Shown: positions 11,842 to 24,219 of the stretch, piece by piece
Position numbering within the stretch: the first letter of the stretch is position 1
Layout: each line of letters begins with the position of its first letter
Assembly (NCBI GenBank): GCA_013339895.1
Contig: JABACO010000014.1
Span: 7,627,556-7,691,555 of the forward strand
Reading direction: 5' to 3'
Source: Ephydatia muelleri
Lineage: Eukaryota > Porifera > Demospongiae > Spongillida > Spongillidae
Length of the DNA stretch: 64,000 bases
The notes under the pieces: model-generated
The model's input: the letters and a program-made list of their open reading frames with translations, nothing else
Told to the model about the DNA's origin: nothing
Databases searched by the model: none
Made by a program: the position numbers and the translations under genes

Positions 11842-14518
11842 ATGGAAGGGAAGAAATGGATGGATATTCTTGTGCAAACTCCAGCCAAGGATTTAATTTG
11901 CCCTGAGACTCATGATCTTCTCACTGATCCATACTTGGCTTCATGTGGCCATCATTTTTCTAAAACAGCAATTGATGAGCTACTGAAGATGAAACAAACC
12001 TGCAGTAGGTGCAAAAAGGAAAGAGAGGTTGAATCCCAGAAGAATGACTTAAAGAACACAGCAATGGAGAGTAAAGCACAATTTTCAGTGAGTAAAGACG
12101 ATGCTTGCTGCAATACTGCCATTGTGCAAAGTCCTGAAGTTGTGGGAAATAATGCACATGAAGAGATATTTGATGCAATACCAGATGTGGCCCTCAAAAC
12201 CAGAATTCTAGCTTTAGATGTCATGTGTCCACTTAACAACAAAGGCTGTACATGGGAAGGGCAACTTAATCAGCTGGAAAAACACTTAGGCACTCTGGAA
12301 TGCCAGCATGTAGATATTACATGTCCTTATAACTGTGGCAATGTGATACGTAGGGGCTTACTGGAAAAACACAAGATCATGTACTGTCCAAAGCGACCAT
12401 CTACTTGTCCCTTCTGCAGCATGACATTTTGCTATGAAGACAAAAGAATAATAAACCATTGTGCAGAAAGAGTTACCGAATGTCCTGCAAACTGTGGTGA
12501 GACAAATATAAAGCTTCACAGGCTCAAAGAGCACCTATATAATTGCCCTAATGAGCCAGCCAACTGTAAGTATGCTAATGTAGGTTGCAACAGAAAAGTA
12601 TTGCGTCAGTCATTGGATGCACATTATGAAAGCTCTATTGAGAAGCACTATAGACTCCTGGTACAGTACTGTGATGCAAATATTAGTAGAGCTAGAATGA
12701 TACAAGCAGAGGACAGACAAATAGAATCTATGCAAAGGTTTCGCATTTTTACCAATCATCCAGAGTTCAAGATGGAAGATTATCTATGGCATGAGAATAA
12801 TTCAGAGCCTTGGTATAGTGATCCTTTTTATACAAATATCCCAGGATACAAAATGCGCATCAAAGTTGATAAAAGCAAGGCAGATGGTCCTCCACTTGCA
12901 GTCCAGTTAATGCAAGGAGAGTTTGACAGTGAGCTGAAATTTCCATTCTGTGGAGAGATAGTGATCGAACTTGTCGATCAAAATTTAGAAAACAACTTAA
13001 AGAAACAGCAACCCAATATTGTTACAAGCTATGCATTTGCATTTTTTAAGTTTGACACTAACACACTATATGGCTACGGTGAGTTAGTTGATCACAGCTT
13101 CACTGATGTAAAAAAATACATATACTGCAATAGGTTAGTACTGCGTGTGACAAAGGTCATCACAAAGGATGCACAAAGAGACCATAAAAGAGTTGCACTT
13201 GATCAACTGCAAGAGCACATAGAACATTCAGTGCGCAAAGTTGAAGAATGCAGCTACTGTTATTTAGTAGATAAATATGACCAAATGATGTTGTACAATT
13301 CCAGTAGAACAATCCAAAATATTCTGGCTCCCTTATCGGTCGATGTACAGACAATAATCGAAGTAGTGGAGCAGCAAAGACAAGTTTTTGATAAAGTATA
13401 CTCATCATGCAAATCAAAACCTGCAGTATACCAAGGCCTTCCAGAAATTATAATGTCAAATGTTCAGCATTACTACAGATATCGTCAATCTTTCAGAAGT
13501 AAACCATTCTACACACATTTTGGAGGCTACAAAATGCACCTAAAAGTTGATGGATATGGATCTGGAGGACAAAAGGGTCGTCACTTGTGTGTGGCAATTG
13601 TCCTCATGAAAGGACCATTTGATGACAGGCTCAAGTTCCCCTTTCAAGGCGAAATAACTGTGCAACTTATCAAAGAAAAGAGAGAGTGCACTCAGTCAAA
13701 ATTTGTATTTTCAAGTAGTACATGTATTCCAATCAAAATTGCTGATCGAGTGTCTGATGCACAGCACCAGAAGTGTTACGAAAATGACAATGGCTTAGTA
13801 AATGACAAATTCATTTCACTGGATGAAGTAAAGAATTGTGATCGTCTCATTTTTAAAGTAGCAAAGCTAATAGTAGATGATGGATGCAGCATTTCAAGTG
13901 ATGATACAGAAACACGATTAGCACTTCAACTGCTCTATGTACAGGAAAAAAGTAAGAAATACATGTGTATTACAAATTACAAGCACAAATGTGTACACTG
14001 CCCGCTTACATTTATTTCTATGAGACAGTGCAGATACATGTAATAGTAACATAATTTTAAAACCATTGCCTTGAAAAAAAATCATAATTGAAATTAGCTG
14101 TATCAAAACTTTATTATTCCCACAGTTAAATTAAATGGTACAGTGAATGCTCATTGAAATCACAGTTAATTATTGTTCATTTCAACACATCCATTAGTGC
14201 AGCACGAATACATTTGCATTGTATAACACATTTATATATGCCACAGGAATGTCTGATACAGATGCGTTCAGCAAGAAACTGAAATTGGAGAAAAAACTGA
14301 TACATGTACAGAGACAGACCATGGCAGCAAAACTGAAATTGGCCAAGAGATTCAAACGTTTCAACCAAGAATTAAGAGTATTGCTTCTAATCATTGTTTG
14401 CTTTGTTGATTTGGTGAAATGTATGTCTCCTACCTCTGCAGAAATATTATTTGTAGCTCTTACAACAGCAATTGTACTTTTGATTACATGTATTGATATG
14501 ATGTATCTTATATTGTAA
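11842..14518 (+). CDS. TRAF-like protein with RING-like domain, TRAF zinc fingers, two MATH domains and a C-terminal membrane tail (793 aa, two coding exons)
   Basis: TRAF proteins are adaptors, often E3 ligases, below TNF-family and Toll-like receptors. Seen here: a RING/U-box-like start (C20, C35GHH, C54, C57, lacking one Cys of the first pair), a run of TRAF-type Cys/His fingers at about residues 125-265, then two TRAF-C/MATH domains. Each MATH carries PFYT..GYKM and ..LKFPF.GEI (about 308-435 and 540-678). Exon 11842-13951 joins exon 14247-14518 by a GTAAGA..CCACAG intron of 295 bases in matching phase. Without splicing the frame stops at 14041. The second exon adds a basic helix and two hydrophobic segments (about 748-760 and 770-792). 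A CAG acceptor at 11825-11827, 14 bases before the ATG, implies a 5' UTR exon. Two MATH domains plus a membrane tail is unusual for the family. Confidence 0.8.
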
Positions 14519-17150
14519 TTAAATGTTGGACATGAAACCTTTTAATACAATATCATTCCACCTTTATGTTATCTGCACCGTACAGTCATTTTCACATGTA
14601 TATAGAAACCGATAGTGCTTGTTTATAGTATCAATAGAAATTAGAGTACTTGCTAGTATTGTGCATGTTGATTCATGAAGGATATACAAATAAATTTTCC
14701 CTTCAATCACGTGTTGGCACACATTGTAACTGAGAATACGATACAGCTGGTATCTAAATAGAAGTTTCTACAATGAATGTGTCAGTTTGATGTATTACTA
14801 AACCCAAGGATTGGTGACGTATCTTAATTAATGGGCAGACTCCAATATATTGGTTCAGAATGAGCAGTGTGTTAAGTACTGCCGAACAATACATTAAACA
14901 AACTGATCTCTTTCCTATCACAGTCATTGTGCTGCACAATAAAGCTTTCCTTCACCAGACAGCTCTGAAGAAGAGGTGTAAACTTTGTATACATCATAGG
15001 GAGGGGGACCGAGACCTCCAGGGATTGGGAACATCTTACACCCACACCCACACCCCACCTCCTTGGTTCATTCCCCTACCAACGCATGTTGCAGCTAATA
15101 GCACATTGGGTCTGGAAATATAATAGAGGTGGAGAGTTGCAATGCATTTAGTAAATTGCACATGAGCCCTTAGTTCAGCACTAGTTGGCTGAAAAGGTTC
15201 AAAATATTATTACTGTTGTGTTGCAACAAACTGCTCTATTTAGGACTTGCTTGGATTGGATAATTAATGTGTGCACGGTTTATAGTTCATCAGCAATTGC
15301 TCCAAACTATGCATGCTTCCTGTACAGATCCGCTTGGGTCTGCTCCTAACCCTAAAAATTGCATAACATAAATTGCCAGGCTACGTATTGCTCATTATTT
15401 GACGTCACGCTCACTTTATATAAGGGATTATTTCCGCGGATACATTATAAAAATTTCCAGTTCGCGCAATAGAAGTGTAACCCTTGCGTTGAAATTAAAT
15501 GGCTAATTAAAAATTCAGCACCTTACAACTCCATGACAGACACTCCGATTCTCAGTGCGTAAGAAGCAATGGGTAGAGGACATTTCAGACTTCAAGAATA
15601 TCGAATAAATTGAAATCTTGAAAAAAAATAACATGCATTAGGTCCCTTTTCGCGGAAACGATTTCGTAAGTCATAAACAAACGCTGTATAGAGAGTAGAG
15701 CAGAAGTTTTGCCTGTACGGGTTTCGGAGTTGACCAGCAGGGCTTGTTAACAACGAAAAAGAGAGCCGACCAACAACAAAGGTATCGAGAAAAAAAAATC
15801 GAGAAAAGCAGCTGGGCACGGTACAAAAAAGGAGTCGAGGCCAAGCTGGCTTCTCAGGGCGCCAGATACCAAGAAGACTCTCTGAGTCCAAGTGTGCTAT
15901 CGACCAGGCATACCATGAAAACACCGAGTCCAAGCTTGCTAACATGAGTGAACTAGGAAATATTACTCCAGTGATGCGGCTGCGGCCTTACTAAAGTTTT
16001 CAATCGATATCAGGGAATAAAACAAGTAAATTAAAATAAAATTAAAAAATTATCTATTGAGAGGTATGATTTGTAGGATTGGTGGTGCAAAACAAGGGTC
16101 CTACAACTAAATACATTTTGTAAATAGGGTTCTTTTTTTTAGGACAATTTAGTTGTAGGCCCCACTGTATCAGTACTCTACTTTGTTTCCTTGCTTTTTG
16201 CACAGTCCATCCTACATTTTTACTTGTGTACTTGTGGTACGTAATCCTAACAATTCCAAACCAAAAGTTAAAAATACAATGCTAACAAATAAGAGCAGTT
16301 TATGACGCCTAAAAATAATAGCTACACTGTAATCTCATTTTACGATGCTAGATATGAAAACAAGGTGCGGATAAATATGGACGATTGCGTCATAGCAAAA
16401 CAGTATCACGTGAGCTATCATTGATTTCAAAAATAATATAATAAAAAATTGCGTTTGCACATGGGATGTTCGCGATGCACCTCCTGTTAGACATATCAGG
16501 AAAGAAAGGTTTAGATATGCTATCTATGGTCTAATGCACCTTACAATCGTGTGTTCTTTAGATTTTATTAACATTTGATAACATTAGTTCTATGGATGGC
16601 ACTAATTGGACATCGCGCTTAGTTACTAAACTGGTTCCACGTAAAAGTCATTGTGTATTCAGCAACAAAGACGTTAGAAGATATCGGTGTTTCTGCTCAC
16701 AGTGATGATCGAATCAATGCTAACTCACAAACGAACCACGCGAGACATTTACATGTTATTGCTAACATACGATGTAATGTGTGCATTCAACTCATCGTCT
16801 ACCAACCGAAACATGGTGACACAATTAGCGGCCAGTAAGTCCATGGCAGAATGCTACTCATTCCCGCCCAACGGTCATATCCCTCTTTTTTCCAACAACG
16901 TCTTAATGCAACCATGTGAAAATAAAAATAATAAAAATTATTACAACTCCTCAGTCCTGCCTGTATACAATGTGTTGTGTCAGACAGAATTGCACATTTA
17001 GATTTCATATATATTCACGTATCAAATCATACCAGATACGAAGCAGTACACTGTTTAGAATAATCTGTTCAGGACACTCAGCTACTGTGCACATAACCCT
17101 TAACAACACTCAAATAGCACACCTGAATAAAAATGCTTTTAAAAAATAGA
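14519..17150. other. Intergenic stretch with dispersed repeats
   Basis: No gene is supported. A lysine/arginine-rich open frame at 15744-15947 (KKRADQQQRYREKKIEK) has no ATG and may be chance or a repeat remnant. The sequence near 15435-15570 recurs at about 27105-27235. A near-perfect inverted pair lies at 16096-16111 and 16148-16163. Everything else is A/T-rich unique sequence as far as can be seen. Confidence 0.4.
16060..16215. repeat. Hairpin-bearing dispersed repeat, copy 1
   Basis: Arms GGGTCCTACAACTAAA (16096-16111) and TTTAGTTGTAGGCCCC (16148-16163) pair with one mismatch around a 36-base loop. The right flank (TACTCTACTTTGTTTCCTTGC, then TTTTTGCAC) has a recognisable cousin at about 58525-58600, so this is a mobile or dispersed unit, perhaps a small MITE. 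No target duplication was identified. Confidence 0.45.
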
Positions 17151-18059
17151 ATCCAAGTCAGAACAAAGCAAGCTCACAGACAGGTGTTTCCCACTAGAGG
17201 GCATAACTGAGGTTTGCCTGTTTCACCCATAGAATGGAGTTCAGGTAGGCAATCACAATAAATGGAGTCTTGTTATGACAAATTCACACCCACCCATCTG
17301 TGTTGCCACTGATGTTCCACCAATGGCATTGCTTGTGTCTGGGTACACAACAGGTCACAGGAAGCCCTGGCCCTGAACAAATTGAGATAGCGGTCAGTCA
17401 GCTGGGACTACTGCTCCTATATGGGGCAACCCTAGAAAGCCATAGATCAAGATACGGGAGGTTGGGGAGGTTGAATCGACTTACTCAGAACCAATAACAG
17501 TTACACCCCACTTAAGTGCTCCCATGGTCATCCACGAGACAGTATATAAGGGGTGGACCTTACAATACATACAAAATAGAAAACCGCAAATCAAGACAGT
17601 ACCAGTCACCCTATGAGGACATGCAGTCAGCACAAGGGGACACAACAGAACCACATAATGGCTCAAGTCAAACGCGCCTTGCACTTAAATAAATGGGGGC
17701 TTGGCAGCTACTATCACTCATTCCCTTGTGGCAGGAATTCACACACAGGCATCAAATCCACTTCAGTGATGCAGCTAATTTGATTTGTGATGTCACGCCT
17801 GTCCAGCAACATGTATGTCACTAGGTAAGCCACAATTCACACTCATACACACACATCACACTCACATACACACACCCATCTCACACACGTGCATCCATAG
17901 TCATGCCTCACATACATGTGTATAACATTATTACAAGGTGACTCATGTATGTTGCTTGGCACTTGCATGACTCTGACCAACAATAAAAAAGGGCTACAGA
18001 AGGTTATGAGTTGCCAGTACCGATCTATGAAAATCATGAGTCACTGGGCATTGGTGAGA

Positions 18060-18232
18060 TGCCGATAGTGTGGTCTGACATACCGCCTCCAAAAGATGGC
18101 AATTGTGTGTGCACAACTTCCGGCGATATACAACGAATCATGAGCATTGGATAAAAATAAAAGGCCCATTGTGACATCAGCAACAACACTGAACTCAAGT
18201 TTTACTTCAACAAGGATCTGAAAAGTTGCTCG
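18060..18232 (+). promoter_or_regulatory. Promoter and noncoding first exon of micropeptide gene copy 1
   Basis: CTTCCGG (ETS-type site) at 18117-18123, ATTGG near 18146-18150 and ATAAAAGG at 18157-18164 stand in the same order as in copies 2, 4 and 5, but 40 rather than 35 bases apart. A GTAAGA donor at 18233 would end a noncoding first exon. It is the most diverged of the full promoters. The role is inferred from conservation and position about 1 kb upstream of the ATG at 19204. Confidence 0.45.
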
Positions 18233-19203
18233 GTAAGATTTTTTTGCTTAGTCATATTTGCCACACCTCTCTGCAATGAAGTAAAGAAAACTAATATACG
18301 GCTATGGTGTAGGTACAGTGGATCTACCAGATTGATTTAAACTCAGCACACTCTATTGTAAGAGCAACACAACTGTACACTGGTAACAAATCGTAATGCA
18401 TGTATGTTGTGTTAACTACCCTCATCCTGGCCTGAGTACTGTATAGATTTGGAAAGCCCTTGATTGGATCAATTCAGCTGTGTATTCAGTAACTTGTATC
18501 AAGCACAACAAAATAAATATTTATTTATTTACATGTATTTATGTATATTCCTGCTCTCAGAGTTGTTAAGGATTACAAATGTGGTGAAATCAATGGGTTT
18601 TGAAAGTCCTCATACTGGCATGTGTAGGCTTTGCAAGTTGGCCTTAATTTATTGACATGTAACTGTTTCGACAATAAGAAAAGACATCACTACATTGATA
18701 AGTGGAAGATCGCATGGCATGCTTGCGATTGCAACACTATCTCTCAATGCGCAGTTACTCTCAATGCGCAGTTGCAGAATTAATTCATGCTTAATAATTC
18801 ATGCTAATAAGAGTTTGAGAGTGTCCAGTGGACATGGTGAGCCACATCAGCACGCATAGAAGTTGTAAAAAGTGAGCAGAATCATTAATTATAATGTAAT
18901 TGCAACAAATGTAAGGGGGAGAGGGGGGGTTGCCCTAACTCTCCACATGATTGGTTATTCAGAAGAAGGAACTGGACCAGTTACATGTACCAAGATGATA
19001 AATTGCATAAGGATAAATTGACTGTGACCCACCCCCACCGACTTTAAAGCCACAACTCCTTCCCCTGTACTGTAAACATCTTTTAATACCTAATGGCTCA
19101 ACAAGCTCAACAATATTATGACTTGATGTGCTTTTCTACTTAGTTCCCTCCCCCACCCCACCCCTCATTATGACTTATGAAGCTATCAATTCATCTGTGT
19201 AGA

Positions 19204-19370
19204 ATGGATGGCAACAGCAATCAAACAAGTAGTCAACCACAAGTTCAACAGAAGGTCAAGTCCGAGGTATGTCAAAGCATCTTACCCATGCGTCTACACA
19301 TGCATACATGTGTGTGCTTGTAACTGAATGTATCTTTTCCTCACACTAGTCATGGTGTGTCATACTTTGA
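19204..19370 (+). CDS. Micropeptide family copy 1, CaaX end CVIL
   Basis: Coding exon 19204-19266 (21 codons, begins MDGNSNQ) is preceded by a TAG acceptor directly before AATGG and followed by GTATGT. Exon 19350-19370 starts after CACACTAG and, in phase 0, reads SWCVIL then TGA. The product would be 27 aa, Q/S-rich, ending in a CaaX box with X = Leu, the form usually geranylgeranylated. A poly(A) signal AATAAA lies at 19512-19517. No known family is recognised. The evidence is conservation of this exact layout in the neighbouring copies. An alternative is a noncoding tandem repeat with chance frames. Confidence 0.5.
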
Positions 19371-20589
19371 CAACACAACATGGGATTAACCTAGAAGATC
19401 TCGAAGAATAGAAACAGTACATGTACCATAGTGTAGAGTAGGAATAGCGTTGTGTACATGTACACAGTACTAGTAGGGCAATAGATTTGCGATGTTTGAT
19501 GAAGTGTGTTGAATAAATTTTGAATGAATATCTCCCGCCCCCCGCCCCCAGTAGTACACACTTGTGCAATGTAAGTGATATGATGTCAGTGTGTGTGCTA
19601 GGCGGTCTTCACTGGATCCCAATGCATTAAAATGTCTCCTAATCTTTGTGCCTTAAGCCCATATGATTACATTGCTAACATTCAGCTAAGCACTATGTAC
19701 ACGTATTAACAAAACTGAAGATGCCATAATCCATGAAGCTACTGACTGAGCCACAACTCTATGCTCACAACATAAAATTTAAAAATACGATTGGAGAAAT
19801 GATGCAAATTCTAAATGACATAAATCCCTGAAAAGGGCCAATGTACCACTTCACTTTACTAAGTGCTAGAATGATGCATAAAAGTACATTGCAGATTGTT
19901 CATTTAGATATGAAGTAATGAAGTGAATTTGAAACTCTTAATAATCTTTTGATAAAGGCAACACAATACCACTTCTAATATGCAGGTTTTTTTTTAAAAG
20001 ATGGATGTGAAATGCTACTTGTGTGCAGTTTATTGCCCACCATAAAATGATGGTACTCTGCACAGCAGCTGCCGCACATACAAAACATTCCCTATCTGCC
20101 TTTAGTGTCTTATGTGCTCCAATATTCATATTTCAAGGCAGTTAGTCTGCATACAAACACAAGAATCTCTAACAGAGACGAGGTGCTATACCAGACAGTG
20201 CTACAAGGGCCAGCAAAAAGAAACTAAGCAGAACCAAATACATGCTTCAATAGTACACATACCTTAATGCATGTGTGACAAGATATCATGTCCCTGTTCT
20301 CAGCAGTATCAGGTCTGGCTGCACCGCTAGTTGAATGCAGGCATCACCCTACATCGTCAATTTGACAGTGAAACAATGGATCAGGTCACTAACTCAGCAT
20401 TGCAATTTCCATGATTAGGCACACACTCCACAATCATGTTGTACATGTACAGGTGCTCATCTATTGCCTGTAGGGATGTCAACACACAAATAGGGCGAGA
20501 ACATACAAAATCCTGCTGGATTGAATGGGAGATAATGGTAAATGATTAGGTGTTGTCAGTTACAGATCTATTGAAAATCATGAGACATG

Positions 20590-20729
20590 GGGCAGCATGA
20601 TCCACATTGTGTGTGCGCAGCTTCCGGTGTGACACAGTCCAATCATTGGCATCCGATAAAAGGTTCATTTGTAGTTATCACTGGCAATTGTGAACTACCT
20701 ATTTTTTACGATTGTATCAAGTTGATCAG
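20590..20729 (+). promoter_or_regulatory. Promoter and noncoding first exon of micropeptide gene copy 2
   Basis: CTTCCGG (20621), CCAAT (20639) facing ATTGG, and ATAAAAGG (20656-20663) match copies 4 and 5 almost base for base. A GTAAGT donor follows at 20730, so the transcript would have a short noncoding exon 1 and an intron of about 200 bases before the ATG exon. Confidence 0.55.
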
Positions 20730-20929
20730 TAAGTTTTTGTGTAGCCACATTTGTCACATCCCTCTGGAGTTGAGCATTTTTAAATTTACTATAGTGAGTA
20801 CTGTAGAATATTTAAACACACCCTGGTGTGGGCAAAGCACAAAGCAGTGTTCAAAAATGATTGACATCAGTATCAATTTTACAATGTCCCCTATCTTAAT
20901 GACGTATGCTTTAAATGCATCTGTATAGC

Positions 20930-21079
20930 ATGGCTGACAAAGACAGTCAGAAACCTACCACGAAATCGCAGCCACCTGTTCAACAACCTGTCCCACAAGA
21001 TGTATGTACACACACATGCTTACCTAAAGCTAAATGTGTGCCTTCTCCTTCACATTAGCCATGGTGCATCATATTCTGA
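20930..21079 (+). CDS. Micropeptide family copy 2, CaaX end CIIF
   Basis: Exon 20930-21001 (24 codons) starts right after CTGTATAG, begins MADKDSQ and contains TTKSQPPVQQ. Its donor is GTATGT. Exon 21059-21079 starts after CACATTAG and reads PWCIIF then TGA in phase 0. Predicted product: 30 aa ending in a CaaX box with X = Phe. The downstream UTR resembles copies 1, 3 and 4, but the poly(A) hexamer is altered to GATAAA near 21210. Confidence 0.55.
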
Positions 21080-21304
21080 CATCAAACTGCTACAGAAGAA
21101 GGGGATTGACATAGAAAGTGTCAAGGAGTAGAAACTGTATATGTACCATAGTGTAGGAATAAGACATGTAATAGGTAAAAGAATTTGCAATGTTTGACAA
21201 ACAGTGTTGATAAATTTTCCATCACAGTGGTATAAAGGTGTGCAATGCGAGTGATGTGGATGTCTGTATTTCTCTGCAAGCAAGATTTTCAATGCCTCAA
21301 TTCC

Positions 21305-21379
21305 ATAGATAAAAGGCTCATTTGTGGTTATCACTGGCAATTGTGAACTAATGTTAAAGGATTGTATAGACCTGCTCAG
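21305..21379 (+). promoter_or_regulatory. Truncated promoter of micropeptide gene copy 3
   Basis: Family similarity starts abruptly at ATAAAAGGCTC (21309). The CTTCCGG and CCAAT part present in copies 2, 4 and 5 is replaced by unrelated downstream-UTR-like sequence. A GTATGT donor is kept at about 21380. The unit is therefore a partial duplication, only about 650 bases downstream of the copy 2 promoter. Confidence 0.5.
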
Positions 21380-21522
21380 TATGTTTTTGTATAACCACAT
21401 TTGTCAATCAACACACCTCTGGAGTTGAGCATCTTAAGTTGACACACCTACAGTATGTATTAACATCAATTATACAATGTCCACAACTTTGATGAGGCGT
21501 GCTAACAATGCATCCATATAGA

Positions 21523-21783
21523 ATGGCTGACAGTACGAAAAAGGCCAAGGCAGGCAGTGGGAAAAAAGCCAAAGCAGCCCGTAAGAAAAAGGTCAAGACA
21601 GGCGGTGGGGAAAAGACCGAGACGGATGATAAGGAAGATGCCAATGCTAGCGATCAGAAAACTACCACGAAATCGCAGTCACGTATTCAACAAACTGTCA
21701 AACGAGAAGTATGTACATGTACACACACATGCTTACCTAGAGCTAAACTTGTGCCTTCTCCTTTATGTTATTCATTGCAGTGA
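21523..21783 (+). CDS. Micropeptide family copy 3, lysine-rich insertion, stop before the CaaX relic
   Basis: Exon 21523-21708 (62 codons) begins MAD like its relatives. It then carries about 40 extra residues rich in Lys, Ala and Gly (KKAKAGSGKKAKAARKKK) before rejoining the family text (TTTKSQ..QQTVKRE). The donor is GTATGT. The exon after TTCATTGCAG (21781) starts with TGA, followed in frame by TGT GTC ATA TTC TGA. So the CaaX text CVIF survives but lies behind a stop where the family has TGG. As drawn the product is 62 aa without a CaaX box. AATAAA at 21934-21939 is kept. It may be a decaying or diverging copy, or the stop could be an assembly error. Confidence 0.45.
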   Translation: MADSTKKAKAGSGKKAKAARKKKVKTGGGEKTETDDKEDANASDQKTTTKSQSRIQQTVKREVCTCTHTCLPRAKLVPSPLCYSLQ

Positions 21784-22739
21784 TGTGTCATATTCTGAAT
21801 CAAACTGCTACAGAAGAAGGGATTGACATAAAAGGTGTCAAGGAGTAGAAATTGTACATGTACCATAGTGTAGACGTAGGAATAGCATTGTTCATGTACT
21901 AGGTAAAATAATTTGTGATGTTTGCCAGTGTTGAATAAATTTGGAATGGAATTTCCACCGCAGTGGTATAAAGATACGCAATGCGAGTGATATGGATGTT
22001 TGTGTATCTCCTGCAAGGTATGATCTTCATTGCCTCAATCCCATATGATTTCATTGAAAACATCACCCCCTAGGGGTGATGCTACCATAGAAGCTACTCG
22101 AGGCCAGCTCTACACTCAAAACAGAAATTCAAACGAACATACGATTCTCGAATAATAATGCAAATTATATTTGCCCTGGAAAAGGGTCAATGTACCACTT
22201 AGAAAGTGCCAGCATGATGTACAGCAGTATATTACAGATTGCTGATTGAGATTTGAAGTAATGAAGTTCCTGCTTACAGGATTGGTGTGTGCATGGGTGA
22301 TTGGTGAGGGAATAATGTCGTGAAGGGTGATCAGAGTGATAAAAATATGACTTCACACTAACAGGTCGACTAAATGTACGTGACAAGATATCATTGTCAC
22401 CTGCTCTCAGCAGTACAAGGTCTGGCTGCACTGCTAGTTGAATACAGATAAAACTCCACATCACAAATTTGCTTAATGACAGTGAAAATCAAAGAAGAAA
22501 AACACTAACTCAGCATGGCAATTTCCATGATTTCATACGACACACACTCCACAGACATGCAGCATGTGCATGTACAACATCAGGGCATTACAGAGTACAG
22601 GGCTAAATATTGGACCCTTGCAAACACAGGGCGAGAACATACAAAATCCTCCTGGATTGAATGAGAGATAATGGTAAGGGATTAGCTGTTGTCAGTTCAG
22701 ATCTATTGAAAATCATGAGGCATGGGGCAGCATGATGCC

Positions 22740-22858
22740 CATTGTGTGTGCGCAGCTTCCGGTGTGACACAGGCCAATCATTGGCATCCAATAAAAGGTT
22801 CATTTGTGGTATCACAGGCACCTTTTTGCTAACGGTTTCCACAAATTATACCTGCTCG
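22740..22858 (+). promoter_or_regulatory. Promoter and noncoding first exon of micropeptide gene copy 4
   Basis: CTTCCGG (22756), CCAAT facing ATTGG (about 22774-22784) and ATAAAAGG (22791-22798) stand in the spacing shared with copies 2 and 5. Exon 1 would end at 22858 before GTAAGTC. Confidence 0.55.
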
Positions 22859-23047
22859 GTAAGTCTTTGTATAGCCATGTTTGTCACACTTGTCTGGTGT
22901 TAAGAATATGTATCCATACGTAGTGAGTTCTGTAGTAAGTTTCTTATTAGTTTCATTCTGTTGAACACACCCTGTGGAAGAGCAAAGCACACAGCAGTGT
23001 TCAAAGATAATTTTACAATATCCACTAATTTAATGCATCTGCATAGA

Positions 23048-23200
23048 ATGGCTGACAGAGGCGGTCAGAATACTACTACGAAATCGCAGCCACCTGTTCA
23101 GCAAACTGTCCATAAAGAGGTATGTATACAAACATGCTTACTTATAGCTACGCTTTTGCCTTCTCCTTCACAATAGGCATGTTCGTGTGTCATACTCTGA
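23048..23200 (+). CDS. Micropeptide family copy 4, CaaX end CVIL
   Basis: Exon 23048-23119 (24 codons) follows CTGCATAG, begins MADRGGQ and contains TTTKSQPPVQQTV. The donor is GTATGT. Exon 23177-23200 follows CACAATAG and reads ACSCVIL then TGA. The predicted product is 31 aa with a CaaX box (X = Leu) and a second Cys two residues upstream that could be palmitoylated. AATAAA at 23356-23361 is followed by a (CA)n tract. Confidence 0.55.
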
Positions 23201-23379
23201 CATCAAACTGCCACACTGACATCTAACCGTACACAAGAAGGGATTGGCATTGAAGGACTAACGGATTAGCAATTGTACATGTACCAAACTGTAGGAGTAG
23301 GAATAGCATTGTACATGTACTAGGTAAAAGAATTGCTATGTTGAATGAAGTGTTGAATAAATTATGAACAGTATTTCCA

Positions 23380-23382
<3 letters not shown>

Positions 23383-23426
<44 letters not shown>

Positions 23427-23428
23427 AC
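23383..23428 (+). repeat. (CA)n microsatellite
   Basis: CA dinucleotide run just after the poly(A) region of micropeptide copy 4. The other copies have no such run at this place. Confidence 0.9.
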
Positions 23429-24219
23429 AGTGGTATAAAACTGTCAACATATGTAAGTGACGTAGATGTCAGTTTGTCTCAACATCCAGCTATTCACAGC
23501 CTTGGAACATGCAAATAATATATTAACACATGACCTACCATTGATAACCTATGAAGCTTCTGAGTCATAGCTCTAACTAACAACTAAAACATAGGATTGG
23601 AATGATACAAAATCACATTATATAAATTCCTGAAAAAGTGCCAATGTATCACTTACAAAGTGCCAGCATGATGTGAGAAGTTATGAGGTTTCCACTTGCA
23701 TTTGTAAAATGCCTGCTGATGTAGAAGTATTAGTGTGTGCATGAGAGATTAGTGAGTCCTGAACAATGTTGTGAAGGGTGATCAGAGTGATCAATCCATG
23801 CAAAGTGATAGGTCGGCTAAATGTACATGACACAAGATATCATGTACAAGATATCATGCCTCCTGCTCTCAGTAGTATAGGGTCTGGCTGCACTGCTAGT
23901 TGAATGCAGCCACATCATTAATCAGCTAATTGAAAGTGAAATATATGTATCAAGTCACTACTCATCATTGTACGTGTAATTTCCATGATTTCGCTATACA
24001 CACACTCCACAGTCATGTGCTACATGTATGTACAACATTGGGGCATGACAGCATAGTACAAGGTTACTTACAGTATGTCATTTTGGACCCTTGCAAGGGT
24101 GTCAACTCAAAAATAGGGCGTGAAATACTAACCAATATCCTGCTGGATTGAATGCGAGATAATGGTAAGCGATTAGGTGTTGTCAGTTACAGATCTATTG
24201 AAAATCATGAGGCATGGGG

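Noticed and set aside
15744-15947. Basic 67-codon frame (KKRADQQQRYREKK..)
   Set aside because: No ATG, no clear splice acceptor and no second exon; kept only as a remark in the intergenic entry.
21059-21130. Alternative longer ending of copy 2 (..YSDIKLLQKKGIDIES..)
   Set aside because: It needs a different splice phase from the ATG frame, and the other copies would need yet other phases to keep a comparable frame; the short CaaX ending is the only consistent one.
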